This document shows, piece after piece, positions 34,776 through 44,008 of a stretch of DNA of 64,000 nucleotides (positions are counted from its first letter, which is position 1; every line of letters begins with the position of its first letter). Source of the stretch: Fulvivirga sp. M361 (GTDB taxonomy: Bacteria; Bacteroidota; Bacteroidia; Cytophagales; Cyclobacteriaceae); the NCBI RefSeq assembly GCF_007097395.1, contig NZ_VKDC01000034.1:1-64000 (forward strand), given 5' to 3'. Made by a program: the position numbers and the translations under genes. The notes below the pieces were generated by a model that saw only the letters and a list, made by a program, of their open reading frames with translations, did no database searches and had not been told where the DNA came from.

Positions 34776-37700
34776 CTTTCTTTGGTTTGTGTTTTAAATT
34801 TAACAATAACATCTCTTCTCTTATGCCATCCAGGTGCTTTGATATATTTCCCATTTCTTTCACCACCAAACCTGTCTGATTACCCTCTCCATAACCAGCT
34901 AATTCTTGTTTCTTCTGAAAGAGTGTAATAATATCTTCCCAACGTTCTTTTTCCGGCGGACTCATCAGGTCGATCAAAGATTTAAACTTTAATAAATTAG
35001 CCTCCGCTCCTGAAGTAAGTGTCTGTGATTCACTTTCGTAATGTGATATAATCAGATTTTGTAATTCATCCTCGTTCATAACGCTCACCACTTTTTCCGC
35101 AATTTTGTTCATATCACGGTAAGAGCCCTGAAGTTTAAAAGGGGGTTCAGTTCTATATTCATCAGACTGTGCTGCAGAATAGATATACTGTAGATTGACG
35201 GTGAGTATGACATCCCGCACCACCAATAGTTTTTTTATTAATTCCACATATTCTGAGATTTCCTCAGGTGAGTGGCTCGCTTCAAAATCTACTCCCTCCT
35301 GTTTACCACTAGCTGCTATCTTCAGAACGGAAAGTACATCTTTATGGCTCTTACCAGCCAGTTTTCCCAATACTGCATTTGAGGTAAGGCAGTTTTCAAT
35401 GTAGCTTAGTTTGAAAACATCTTCAGTATCTCCGAGAATATCTCCAAGGTTATAAATATCCGCCCTGTTGACTAACATATCCGGAATGCGAAATTTCTCA
35501 CCACTTTCAGTATATGGATTACCTGCCATGACCACACATACACGCTTACCCCGAAAATCATAGGTTCGGCTTTTCCCTTTATACACTCCCTCTATCTTAC
35601 GTTGCGCATCACATAAAGAGATGAATTTCTGCAAAAATTCAGGATTACAATGCTGGATATCATCCAAATAGATCATAACATTATCCCCCATCTCAAAAGC
35701 AAGGTTCAATTTCTTTAACTCTTCCCGTGCTCCCGAATTTGGAGCCTGTTTGGGGTCAAGCGCCACTACATCATGTCCAAGAGCAGGGCCATTGATCTTC
35801 ATAAAGATCACCCCCAGACGGTTAGCAATGTATTCCATCAATGTAGTTTTACCATAGCCCGGAGGGGAGATCAGCAAAAGCAATCCCATTAAGTCCGTCC
35901 GCTTTTCACTTCCGGCAGCTCCTATCTGCTTTGCCAGATTAGCACCAATTAAGGGTAGATAAACCTCATCAATCAATCGATTACGCACGAAAGAAGACAT
36001 AATACGAGGCCGAAATTCCTCCAGGCGCAGAGATTCAGCAAAATCATGGGTCATTTCCTTCTTCAACCTGTTATAAGCTTCAAAAAGAGGAACAGTCTCC
36101 CGCCGGTATTTTTTCAACTTTTGAGTAAAATGATTGAAATGCAGCTCATATTTATTGTCTGACAGCAATGCATGATTCCCTTGTAGCCCTTCCAGAAAAA
36201 TGTTTAGCGAAGCATGCACTACTTTACTTTTATGATAATCATCTGCAAGTAATATAACACTTACCTCTTCAGCATAATCTTTCCAATTTTCATTAGTATC
36301 CTGAGTTTGGATATAAGAATTCACCCAATTCTTTACATGATAAAAAGCCTGAGATAGATTATTGCCATAACCTTTTAACGAATCATCAAACTGCTTTTGA
36401 ACTTTTTTCGTTTTCAAGTGAGCCTTAAAAGCGTGCAGCAAATTATCCGCCTCTTTATCTATTACAAATTTATCCCCTCGTGAAAGCTCGTAAAAAAGGT
36501 ATTCAGCTGCAGTATCTGCATGCTCCGGAGTAAATAATTGCGTATTTTCTGTAAAATCCAACAGGTCATTTCGCAGAGAGACCAACAGGTTATCAAACTC
36601 CCTGGAATCAGGAAATACCTGTAAAATAATACCAGCCCCCTTCAGTTGGTGATCCAGTAGTTCTTTTCTATCCGGTGAGATATATTTTTTCCAAAACAAC
36701 GCTGCCATAGCTCTTGCGGTAGCAGGATATCGCAGTAAATCCGAGGTATGAATAAGGTTGACCAAAGCACGTAGGATATGTGCGGCATCACTGTCATGGA
36801 CCCCTTTAATATACCCTTCATCGAAACGAACAGACATAAATTTAACCACGTACTCATTCAGATCCTTATCAGACATTTGATAGAGATCTTCCACAGAAGT
36901 ATCCGGTTGAGTATTAACATCCTCCAAAATCATGTAAGCCAGATATTCCGCACGATACACCAGGTCATTTTCTGATACGAGCACCTGATCCAGCACAGCA
37001 GAATAGGTAGCTACAATGTCATTATCAATCGCTTCGAAAAAATTTGTTCCTGCCAAATGAAAATATAACGCATCTTCTTTCCTGACAATAGTCAGGTCAA
37101 AAGGTTGTGTATTTACCGCAAACTTATGAGGTCCAAATTTTATCACATCCTGACCATCCACAAACAATTCAGACCGGTCTTTCAGTTGGCGTACAGCATC
37201 TTCCTTTAACGTTTTAAGCCTGCTGACGATATCCTCGGATTTAACAGTATCGCCCATTTCCCCTAATTCATCTACGATACCTCTTATCTTTTCAATCATC
37301 ATATCAGCAGCATAATACCCATTGATCTCTGCGATGGATTCAAAACGTGATATCCTGTTTTCTATCGCCTTTAATATTCGGCCTGCTGCCTGCATCAAAG
37401 TATTGGCCCTTCTGTTTTTTTCCTCTATCAGGTTCAGCTTTCTATTCTCAAAAGCATTATACACCTCCTCACGCTTTACACTTATCTTCTCAATGAACTC
37501 ATCAAACTCTGAAAATTTAGCCTCTAACTCCTCAAGTTGTACCATAGTCTTGCTTAGGTATTCATCACATTTTCCAGGGCTGTCACACAGGTCAATAAAG
37601 TTGATCACACCCTGGTCCACCAACTTGATCTGGGCATTGAACTCTGCCTTGCCCTCAACACCCATCAACTCCTTACGTGTTTTTTTCAATGCTGCTTTCA

Positions 37701-39708
37701 ACTGGTTGAACTGAGAGTAAATGGCAGAGATATTATCAATGATCCGTGTAGTCTGAGTGGCATCTTTGATTTTCAGGTTACTCACAATCTCAATTAGCAT
37801 TTCAAGTTCCTGGGATACTTTATTGATCTGTATTTCAATCTCATTGGCCTCTACAACTTTTTTCACTTCATTAATTCGCTCTTTTAGAGCAGTCACCTTA
37901 TTTTCATAAGAAGCCAACGCTCTATCCTGCAGGAGAAAACCTACACAATCCTGAGAAACATTTTTATAGAATTCTGCCAATTGGTCATCATATCTATCAA
38001 TCACTTCCAGGTCCGCATATCTTAACTCTTTCAATGACACCACCTGCCCCCTCACTTTGCGGAGATCAGCAAGGTTTAGTACATACACATCAATATCTTT
38101 AGCTGTGCCTTTTTTTATTCTTTTGATAAGTTCATCAGCCGTATTGGTGACTTCTTCAATATGATTACCAGTAGCTTCTTTGATCTTGATTACTTTCTCA
38201 AACTCATCCACTGCTGAAGAAGCCACTTGCCGAATCTCTTCTAATGGCACATTCAAACCAAATGTCTCTTCTCTATTCAACCAGTGGTATGAATCAAGAA
38301 TATCCGTACCAATCCTAATGAGATCGACATACAACCCACTGTAAGAATCATCCTTATGGATCAGATTCAGTAGCTCATTACATTCCGCCATGGCCCTCAC
38401 TACTTCCTTGTTTCCAATCTTACTTAAATATGAATCGTTGGACCCTTCCACGGCGAAGTCCGGACCGGTATAAGGAGTTTGCCATATTTGAATAACATGA
38501 TGTTTCTTAGCTTCTTCGTCTGCCCTGAATAGGCACATTTCACCATTTTCAAAAATAGAGAAGCCATGACAAATGGTATGGTTTTCCACTTTCTGTTCTA
38601 TCAGATTATAATGCATCAACAGATAAGTGCCCGTAGACCGATTATAAAAAACGTATAAATAATCTTCGCCATTAGGAGATGCGATACGTTTCTCAAATAT
38701 CATAGAAGTTAATGCAGTATCGAATTTCTTAAATTCCCCGGCCTGCAAATAATATCCATTTCTGAAAATGATGCCATGATCGTCCGGTAACAGAATGCAT
38801 GAATCTTGTAATTCGTCTATCCTTCTGGCTTGATTGACCTTAGCATTAAAAACGATATACCGGTAATCTTCCTGATATGGTCTTATTTTCAAAATAACGA
38901 TGTTACCAACAATGGCATAATAAATCTCAGCGTCCTCAAGCGTTTGATCCTTATGATCTACCGGTTCCGAATATATTCCTTTACCATCATCGGTATTATC
39001 TTCTACCTTGATGGTCAGGTCACCTCCGGTGGTTTCTACAAACACTTTATCTTCAATAGAAACGTGAGAAAAAGTGCCTTGTCTGAAATTATCCCTGGTG
39101 GTTTTTTTCCATTTAAAGTCATGCTGTTCAGGAAACTTAAATTCATGGTCACTCCGGTTATCTATGTACTTGAGTTTATCACCTATTATCTTCCACTTAA
39201 AGGTTTTTACATCCGTAACATCTTTACCGATTCTAAATACCATATGGAGGTCGACACCATTTTTGAAAAACTTTACGAAATGGGTGTTTTTATAATACTT
39301 ATAGAGTTTCTTGAAGTCCTCGGCAAATACTTTATCATTAATCAGTCCGAGGTCTTCCTGATGAAACTCATGATCATGATAAGTGTAAATACTAAAAACA
39401 TCTGAAAGTTGAGTATCTGTTTTAAGACCTAAATGTACGTTATATCCAAAAAGAAAAATACCACCTACAGGTACCATGTCACAAGGCACACAATTGTTAT
39501 CTGTAGTCACCCTTTCCGTACCTACCAGTACGGTCTCAATGGATCCAAAGACTTTTTTTCGCTCTTCATTTAGCTTTTTTAACAGCCCTTGTAAATCTGA
39601 TGCACTTTTTTTTAATCTATTTTGAAGTATTTCATAGGTACCACCTTCCAGTTGGTCTGTGGTATCATTTATATTTTCAGATGGATTGACCTCACTGTTT
39701 TCTGCCAT
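34762..39708 (-). CDS. Giant AAA+ ATPase with DUF3686-type N-terminus
   Basis: A 1648-residue protein. Residues about 60-430 are a beta-rich DUF3686-type domain; then long helical and coiled-coil segments run from about 440 to 860 (LDSYHWLNREETFGLNVPL, many EKI/KEL heptads); a further alpha domain follows; the AAA+ module spans about 1270-1500. Walker A is ISPPGYGKTTL (Lys about 1287), Walker B VMIYLDDIQHC (about 1346), sensor 1 CVVMAGNPYT; MoxR-like features are present. Proteins of this kind have been labelled DNA-repair ATPases without proof. Here the gene is between the flotillin and DUF4178 genes, which argues for a membrane-remodelling or stress chaperone role. It has no signal peptide or membrane helix. 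Confidence 0.87.
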   Translation of the reverse strand: MAENSEVNPSENINDTTDQLEGGTYEILQNRLKKSASDLQGLLKKLNEERKKVFGSIETVLVGTERVTTDNNCVPCDMVPVGGIFLFGYNVHLGLKTDTQLSDVFSIYTYHDHEFHQEDLGLINDKVFAEDFKKLYKYYKNTHFVKFFKNGVDLHMVFRIGKDVTDVKTFKWKIIGDKLKYIDNRSDHEFKFPEQHDFKWKKTTRDNFRQGTFSHVSIEDKVFVETTGGDLTIKVEDNTDDGKGIYSEPVDHKDQTLEDAEIYYAIVGNIVILKIRPYQEDYRYIVFNAKVNQARRIDELQDSCILLPDDHGIIFRNGYYLQAGEFKKFDTALTSMIFEKRIASPNGEDYLYVFYNRSTGTYLLMHYNLIEQKVENHTICHGFSIFENGEMCLFRADEEAKKHHVIQIWQTPYTGPDFAVEGSNDSYLSKIGNKEVVRAMAECNELLNLIHKDDSYSGLYVDLIRIGTDILDSYHWLNREETFGLNVPLEEIRQVASSAVDEFEKVIKIKEATGNHIEEVTNTADELIKRIKKGTAKDIDVYVLNLADLRKVRGQVVSLKELRYADLEVIDRYDDQLAEFYKNVSQDCVGFLLQDRALASYENKVTALKERINEVKKVVEANEIEIQINKVSQELEMLIEIVSNLKIKDATQTTRIIDNISAIYSQFNQLKAALKKTRKELMGVEGKAEFNAQIKLVDQGVINFIDLCDSPGKCDEYLSKTMVQLEELEAKFSEFDEFIEKISVKREEVYNAFENRKLNLIEEKNRRANTLMQAAGRILKAIENRISRFESIAEINGYYAADMMIEKIRGIVDELGEMGDTVKSEDIVSRLKTLKEDAVRQLKDRSELFVDGQDVIKFGPHKFAVNTQPFDLTIVRKEDALYFHLAGTNFFEAIDNDIVATYSAVLDQVLVSENDLVYRAEYLAYMILEDVNTQPDTSVEDLYQMSDKDLNEYVVKFMSVRFDEGYIKGVHDSDAAHILRALVNLIHTSDLLRYPATARAMAALFWKKYISPDRKELLDHQLKGAGIILQVFPDSREFDNLLVSLRNDLLDFTENTQLFTPEHADTAAEYLFYELSRGDKFVIDKEADNLLHAFKAHLKTKKVQKQFDDSLKGYGNNLSQAFYHVKNWVNSYIQTQDTNENWKDYAEEVSVILLADDYHKSKVVHASLNIFLEGLQGNHALLSDNKYELHFNHFTQKLKKYRRETVPLFEAYNRLKKEMTHDFAESLRLEEFRPRIMSSFVRNRLIDEVYLPLIGANLAKQIGAAGSEKRTDLMGLLLLISPPGYGKTTLMEYIANRLGVIFMKINGPALGHDVVALDPKQAPNSGAREELKKLNLAFEMGDNVMIYLDDIQHCNPEFLQKFISLCDAQRKIEGVYKGKSRTYDFRGKRVCVVMAGNPYTESGEKFRIPDMLVNRADIYNLGDILGDTEDVFKLSYIENCLTSNAVLGKLAGKSHKDVLSVLKIAASGKQEGVDFEASHSPEEISEYVELIKKLLVVRDVILTVNLQYIYSAAQSDEYRTEPPFKLQGSYRDMNKIAEKVVSVMNEDELQNLIISHYESESQTLTSGAEANLLKFKSLIDLMSPPEKERWEDIITLFQKKQELAGYGEGNQTGLVVKEMGNISKHLDGIREEMLLLNLKHKPKKDENE

Positions 39709-39883
39709 TGTGCTGCATGTAAGTTATGGTTGAATCAATACGTTTAATTCGGATCAACTCTTTGAGTTCTGAAAGGTGATTTCACCAGAAAACCACTCGG
39801 TTTGATTGAAATTATCAGGCCCAAAAAGCTGCTTGTTATATCTTAAACACCTCCTCTATGCAGGAAGAATATAGACAGAGAGC
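39709..39883 (-). promoter_or_regulatory. Gap with inverted repeats between flotillin and AAA+ genes
   Basis: 175 bp. Two short perfect inverted repeats are present: AACTC-TTT-GAGTT (39756-39768) and GGTGA-TT-TCACC (39775-39786). They could be an mRNA processing hairpin or an operator giving the AAA+ gene its own control. No convincing -7 box was found. Confidence 0.35.
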
Positions 39884-41968
39884 TTATTTAAAGCCCAGAC
39901 TACCCGCATTATTATTGGATATCCCCAAAGTTTCGGTTAAAGATTTTAATTGACTCAGCACATTTTTAGACTCATCATCCTCGGCTTGTCCTATCATTTT
40001 AAGAAGTAACGCAGAGATACTCAGGTTTCTCAACTCTTCTGAAGAAATTCCAAATTGATCAACAAACCCTCGGATTTTGTCTTTAAAGTTTGTACCGGTA
40101 TCAGTGGAAAAGAAGGTATCTTTTACTTCACTGAGTACGTCGCTATTAGAAATAAGGCGATCCGCAGACTTACCGCTGGTGATGGAACCGACTATCTTAT
40201 CGAAAAACATGGTCTCCCCTCCTACTATATCAATATTTGCTGCTTTCAGCGCTTCTGAGATCACTTCCGCCTGTGCCATGGCTATGTCTTTCTGAATATT
40301 AATTTGCGCCAATTCAATCTGCTTTTCTTTTTCCAATCTCAGTTTAAACTCTTCGTGGTCTTTACTTACGCCATCCAGTATCTTCATGGCTTCCGCTTTT
40401 TTCTCTATACCCACGGCATCAGCAGTGAATTTTTCATGCATCACTTTAGCTTCAGCTAATCCAATTTTCTCTTCCGCATCTGCTTTAGCCATACCTTTTA
40501 ATCGGATGCCCTTAGCCTCAGCCTCAGACTGTGCTTCAATGACAGACGCTTCAGAATCCCCTTGTTTCTCTCTGGCTGCAGCTTTTGCTTCCATCACTTG
40601 TGCTTCGGCCATACCTAATGCCGCAGCTTCAGCTGCCTGGGCCTCTGCAAGTGTTTTCTTGGCTTCTGCTTTATGGGTGGCCGATGATTCCTGTGCCTGC
40701 GCATCTATCATCATTTGTTTGGCCAGATGCTCTGAAGCCTGCTTCTTGGCTTCCGCACTTTTTATTTCTTTTACCAGAGATTCTTCCGCATCTTTTTCGG
40801 CAAGCGTTATCGCCACATTTTTAGTCCTTTCAGCGCCTGCCATGGCCTTGATATCTGCCATCCGCTCTTGCTCTTCTACCACTGTTTTCTCTATGGACAC
40901 CCGCTCGCGGATAACATCCTGAATATTTTTTCGCTCTTCCTCTATCGCCTTTTCCTTTTCTATTCTCTTCAGCTCTACTATTCTCTCCTTTTCGGTGGCT
41001 TCCAGTAACTGGGCCTGTTCTACTCTTTCATTTTCAACCGCTTCTGTTCTTTCCTTGTTTTTTTGAGCTACCACCACTTCGCGAAGTTTGTTTTCTTCTG
41101 CTACCATCAACTCTTCATCGGCAGCAATTTTAGCCTTTTCAGCTTTTAACCGTTCTTCTTCTTTGATCTTACTTGTTTCCGACTCTTCACGCGCCTGAAC
41201 AGATTCAATTTCTCTTTTTTGCTTGGCGGTAGATTCTGCCAGTTGCCGTTCCAATTCCAGTACAGTCTCTTTGGCTTCCACATCTTGCTTTGTTATGGTC
41301 TTTTCTTTTTCACGTTGAATGTGATTAGCCTCTATTTTCTGTTTAGAAGTAAGGTCAATGATCTTTTTGATACCTTCTGCATCGAGGATGTTATTTTCAT
41401 TCATCGACTCGATCGGTGTTTGTTCCAGGTAATCTATAGCACAATCATCCAGCACATATCCATTGAGGTCTGTGCCTATGATGTTTAATATCTCTCTTTT
41501 GAATTCATCTCTACTATTGTAAAGGGATACAAATTCAAACTGCTTTCCTACCGTTTTCAATGCCTCAGAAAATTTGGCATCAAATAAAAGCTCTAAACCT
41601 TCTTGGTTTGATGCTCTTGAGCAACCAATGGATTGAGCCACTTGCTTCACGTCTTCATGTGTTTGGTTTACTCTTACGAAGAAGGTTACTTTAATATCGG
41701 CCCGCATGTTATCCTTACATACCAGTCCTTCTTTACCCGTACGTGCTATGACTACGGTTTTAAGTGTAATGTCCATAATTTCTATTTTGTGCAGGACCGG
41801 CACTACAAACATTCCGCTAAAAGATACCTTGGTACCTCCCATACCTGTACGTACAAGAGCCTCGCCCTGTACAGCTTTACGATACATCTTAATAAAGGAG
41901 GATACTACACCGATAAGGATGATTACTCCGAATATTATACCAACTATGCCAATGATATTTTCTTCCAT
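39884..41968 (-). CDS. Flotillin-like SPFH protein (YqiK type)
   Basis: A 694-residue membrane scaffold protein. One N-terminal helix (IVGIIFGVIILIGVVSSFI) is followed by an SPFH/band 7 domain (about 30-200; QGEALVRTGMGGTKVSFSGM, RADIKVTFFVRVNQTHEDV) and a long charged and then Ala/Glu-rich coiled coil (about 215-580), with the EA repeats that define flotillins; a C-terminal domain ends SNNNAGSLGFK. Flotillins organise membrane microdomains. The partner YqiJ-like OB-fold membrane protein is encoded 10 bp upstream, as in the E. coli yqiJK pair. A PspA gene precedes both, linking the pair to membrane-stress response. Confidence 0.93.
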   Translation of the reverse strand: MEENIIGIVGIIFGVIILIGVVSSFIKMYRKAVQGEALVRTGMGGTKVSFSGMFVVPVLHKIEIMDITLKTVVIARTGKEGLVCKDNMRADIKVTFFVRVNQTHEDVKQVAQSIGCSRASNQEGLELLFDAKFSEALKTVGKQFEFVSLYNSRDEFKREILNIIGTDLNGYVLDDCAIDYLEQTPIESMNENNILDAEGIKKIIDLTSKQKIEANHIQREKEKTITKQDVEAKETVLELERQLAESTAKQKREIESVQAREESETSKIKEEERLKAEKAKIAADEELMVAEENKLREVVVAQKNKERTEAVENERVEQAQLLEATEKERIVELKRIEKEKAIEEERKNIQDVIRERVSIEKTVVEEQERMADIKAMAGAERTKNVAITLAEKDAEESLVKEIKSAEAKKQASEHLAKQMMIDAQAQESSATHKAEAKKTLAEAQAAEAAALGMAEAQVMEAKAAAREKQGDSEASVIEAQSEAEAKGIRLKGMAKADAEEKIGLAEAKVMHEKFTADAVGIEKKAEAMKILDGVSKDHEEFKLRLEKEKQIELAQINIQKDIAMAQAEVISEALKAANIDIVGGETMFFDKIVGSITSGKSADRLISNSDVLSEVKDTFFSTDTGTNFKDKIRGFVDQFGISSEELRNLSISALLLKMIGQAEDDESKNVLSQLKSLTETLGISNNNAGSLGFK

Positions 41969-41978
41969 TTATTTATTC

Positions 41979-42617
41979 TTATTGTTGATCAGGTTCTATT
42001 AAATAGTGATTTTCATCTTTCATATAATCAATTACCAAGGCATACTCCCCTTTCTTGATCTCTACACCATCCCTTGTAATGGCGTTGATGCGTATAGAAG
42101 TACCGTTCGCATTAATTTCAGCCTGTCCGATGCTATCACTTTTTACTGTAAGCAAAACTTTACACTGTTTACCTATTGGGTTTACGGCCTCATCTTCTTT
42201 CCTGAGTTTCATGTAAAATTTAGCAATAGGCGTGGTTAGGATTTTCGCTATAAACAGACTTATTACAAAATACAATAGTAACATTCCTGCACTAACCAGC
42301 GTGTTGTAGACACCCAGATATTGAGCACTCACTATCGAGAGTATCCACATGGGTAATGCCAGAAAGCTAAGGAATATCATCAATGGCATGTGACCAATAT
42401 TAAAGAAGGATAAAACACTGGCCAATCCATCGCTGCCTACTCCTACATCACCATCTAAATCTATATCAACATCTGTATCCACATCCAGATCAATATCCAA
42501 TGTTTCAATATCAATCACACCTATGATCACTATGATCCAATAGACCAGAATGAAAGCCATAAATATCGTAGGTATGATATTGAGACCGGATAATGATGTT
42601 TCAATCAGTTGTTGCAT
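41979..42617 (-). CDS. YqiJ-like membrane protein with OB-fold tail
   Basis: A 212-residue inner-membrane protein with helices near 15-35, 75-95 and 105-128, and a C-terminal OB-fold domain (about 140-208; GKQCKVLLTVKSDSIGQAEI) of the kind seen in NfeD/YuaF and E. coli YqiJ, which act with flotillins. Between helix 1 and 2 is a strikingly acidic tract with alternating hydrophobic residues (DIDLDVDTDVDIDLDGD), which should lie outside the cytosol and could bind divalent cations. It forms a pair with the flotillin gene and follows the pspA gene by 42 bp. Confidence 0.87.
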   Translation of the reverse strand: MQQLIETSLSGLNIIPTIFMAFILVYWIIVIIGVIDIETLDIDLDVDTDVDIDLDGDVGVGSDGLASVLSFFNIGHMPLMIFLSFLALPMWILSIVSAQYLGVYNTLVSAGMLLLYFVISLFIAKILTTPIAKFYMKLRKEDEAVNPIGKQCKVLLTVKSDSIGQAEINANGTSIRINAITRDGVEIKKGEYALVIDYMKDENHYLIEPDQQ

Positions 42618-42659
42618 GTTATTAACGTTTGATGAGGTGTAGTAAAAAAATAAGGAGAA

Positions 42660-43382
42660 TTACTCCTCCTTATCTTTATCCATACCAAGTTTAGCTTTTA
42701 AAGCTGCCAGATCATCAGATACTTTTACTTCTGCTGAACCACCTTCCAGCGCTTTGTCGATTTCATCGTCAACACTTTTACTTTCGTTAGCAATGTCACC
42801 GTAAGATTCAGCCAGGGCTTCTTCTTCAGCTACTTTATCTTTCATTCTCTCCAACATCGAAACAGTACTACCGGAATCGATCTGGGCCATTTGCTTATTA
42901 AGCTTTTTAGTAGCTGTGCTTACCTTTACCCTGGCTTTGAGTGTTTTAAGCTCATTTTCATACGTACTAATAGTAGATCGGATCTTTTTCACATTCACAT
43001 CTAATTGAGAAACATTTTTCTCAAACCTATCCTGTTCCTCTTTAGCACGATTCATTTGCCCTGTAGCCTCTTCTTTCTTTACCAATGCTTCACTTGCCAG
43101 CCGATCCGCTTCCGCAGGGTCTAACTCACCCCCCTGGGCCCTTTTTAACAAAAGCATGGCTTTATTTTCATAATCCTTCGCCTTGTTCTTATAAGTATTC
43201 ACATCGTTTTTAGACCGGATGGCCATCGCCTTCACTTCTGCCAACGCCTGCAAACTTTTGTCCAAATCCGACTTGAGATCCCTGATCCCCTGTTCGGTCA
43301 ACTTAATAGGGTCCTCTAACTTATCAATCGCTGAATGAGCTTCGGATTGTCCTATTTTGAAGAGTCTTTTAAACATGTTCAT
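42660..43382 (-). CDS. pspA: PspA/IM30-family membrane-stress protein
   Basis: A 240-residue almost fully helical protein starting MNMFKRLFKIGQSEAHSAID, with the conserved amphipathic N-terminal helix and the KLEDPIKLTEQGIRDLKSDL segment of PspA/Vipp1 (ESCRT-III-like) proteins. The coiled-coil region runs to about 200, followed by an acidic end. Such proteins bind and reshape damaged inner membranes and maintain the proton motive force. No PspF-type activator or PspB/C genes are in the window; instead the partners here are flotillin, YqiJ-like, YbjN-like and AAA+ proteins. The second Met (MFKRLF) is an equally good start. Confidence 0.92.
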   Translation of the reverse strand: MNMFKRLFKIGQSEAHSAIDKLEDPIKLTEQGIRDLKSDLDKSLQALAEVKAMAIRSKNDVNTYKNKAKDYENKAMLLLKRAQGGELDPAEADRLASEALVKKEEATGQMNRAKEEQDRFEKNVSQLDVNVKKIRSTISTYENELKTLKARVKVSTATKKLNKQMAQIDSGSTVSMLERMKDKVAEEEALAESYGDIANESKSVDDEIDKALEGGSAEVKVSDDLAALKAKLGMDKDKEE

Positions 43383-43396
43383 ATCAATTTAATTTA

Positions 43397-43792
43397 TTAT
43401 TGTTCAGAAAATTTTATTAGTTCTTGCGAGTATTCACCCAGTAGCAAAGCCAGTGAATTTAGTGTAGCTTCAAGTTCGTTTAAATCAAGATTCTCCAGTT
43501 CATGGGTATTTCGAAAAATTACTTTTGAGCCTGTTTCATCCAGTACAAAAGCTCCATGGACAATGTCACGATTCTTTTGAAGCAGCTGTTTATACACCTC
43601 GGAGCCGGGGTTTTTGAGATCAAACAGAAACTGCTCTATAATAAGAATAGGGTCTGCTACACCGATAACCAGGTTGCTAATTCCATTAGCAGCATTTTCG
43701 ATGACTATCACACCGTCCTCTTCACTCTCATAAGTCATGTTGTAACCTAGTTCCAGTAAATACTCTTTTACTCTTTGGAAATAGTCGTTCAT
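43397..43792 (-). CDS. YbjN/CesT-chaperone-fold protein, first gene of the pspA operon
   Basis: A 131-residue soluble protein with the alpha-beta pattern of YbjN/type III chaperone-like domains (YFQRVKEYLLELGYNMTYES; LVIGVADPILIIEQFLFDL; VHGAFVLDETGSKVIFRN; NLDLNELEATLNSLALLL). E. coli YjfI, encoded next to PspA-like YjfJ, holds the same position. Such domains often bind peptides or helices of partners, so it could be a PspA regulator. It lies 14 bp upstream of pspA in the same operon; on the minus strand TAAATTTG at 43836-43843 is a perfect -7 box 44 bases before its start. Confidence 0.72.
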   Translation of the reverse strand: MNDYFQRVKEYLLELGYNMTYESEEDGVIVIENAANGISNLVIGVADPILIIEQFLFDLKNPGSEVYKQLLQKNRDIVHGAFVLDETGSKVIFRNTHELENLDLNELEATLNSLALLLGEYSQELIKFSEQ

Positions 43793-43835
43793 AGTGGAAA
43801 TTTTAGTTAGTTATAATTCAATTAATTGGCTGAGT

Positions 43836-43843
43836 CAAATTTA
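43836..43843 (-). promoter_or_regulatory. -7 promoter element of the pspA operon
   Basis: TAAATTTG on the minus strand fits TAnnTTTG perfectly and lies 44 bases before the YbjN-like start codon. The -33 region is not clear, as might be expected of an activator-dependent or extracytoplasmic sigma promoter. Confidence 0.45.
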
Positions 43844-43959
43844 AAGTTTAGTCGTCCATAATCTTTCTTTACCTTGTATTTATTCACTCTTAAACAAATT
43901 GTATCGAACCTTTTTATTTTTGCTTTTGAATAAATTAACTATGTTTACGAGCAATAATA

Positions 43960-43972
43960 CCAAAAGTTTTGG
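43960..43972 (+). promoter_or_regulatory. Candidate operator of the XRE regulator
   Basis: CCAAAA and TTTTGG flank a single G, overlapping the probable -33 TTTG of the regulator promoter; TAGCTTTC at 43988-43995 would be the -7 box, 16 bases further. The position suggests self-regulation, and it lies in the region shared with the divergent pspA operon. Confidence 0.45.
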
Positions 43973-44008
43973 TTTTGCAAATATTTTTAGCTTTCTAATT
44001 TTTAATTA

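Noticed and set aside
40386-40922. Long + strand ORF rich in Ala and Ser inside the flotillin gene
   Set aside because: It is the antisense shadow of the Ala/Glu coiled-coil codons of the flotillin gene.
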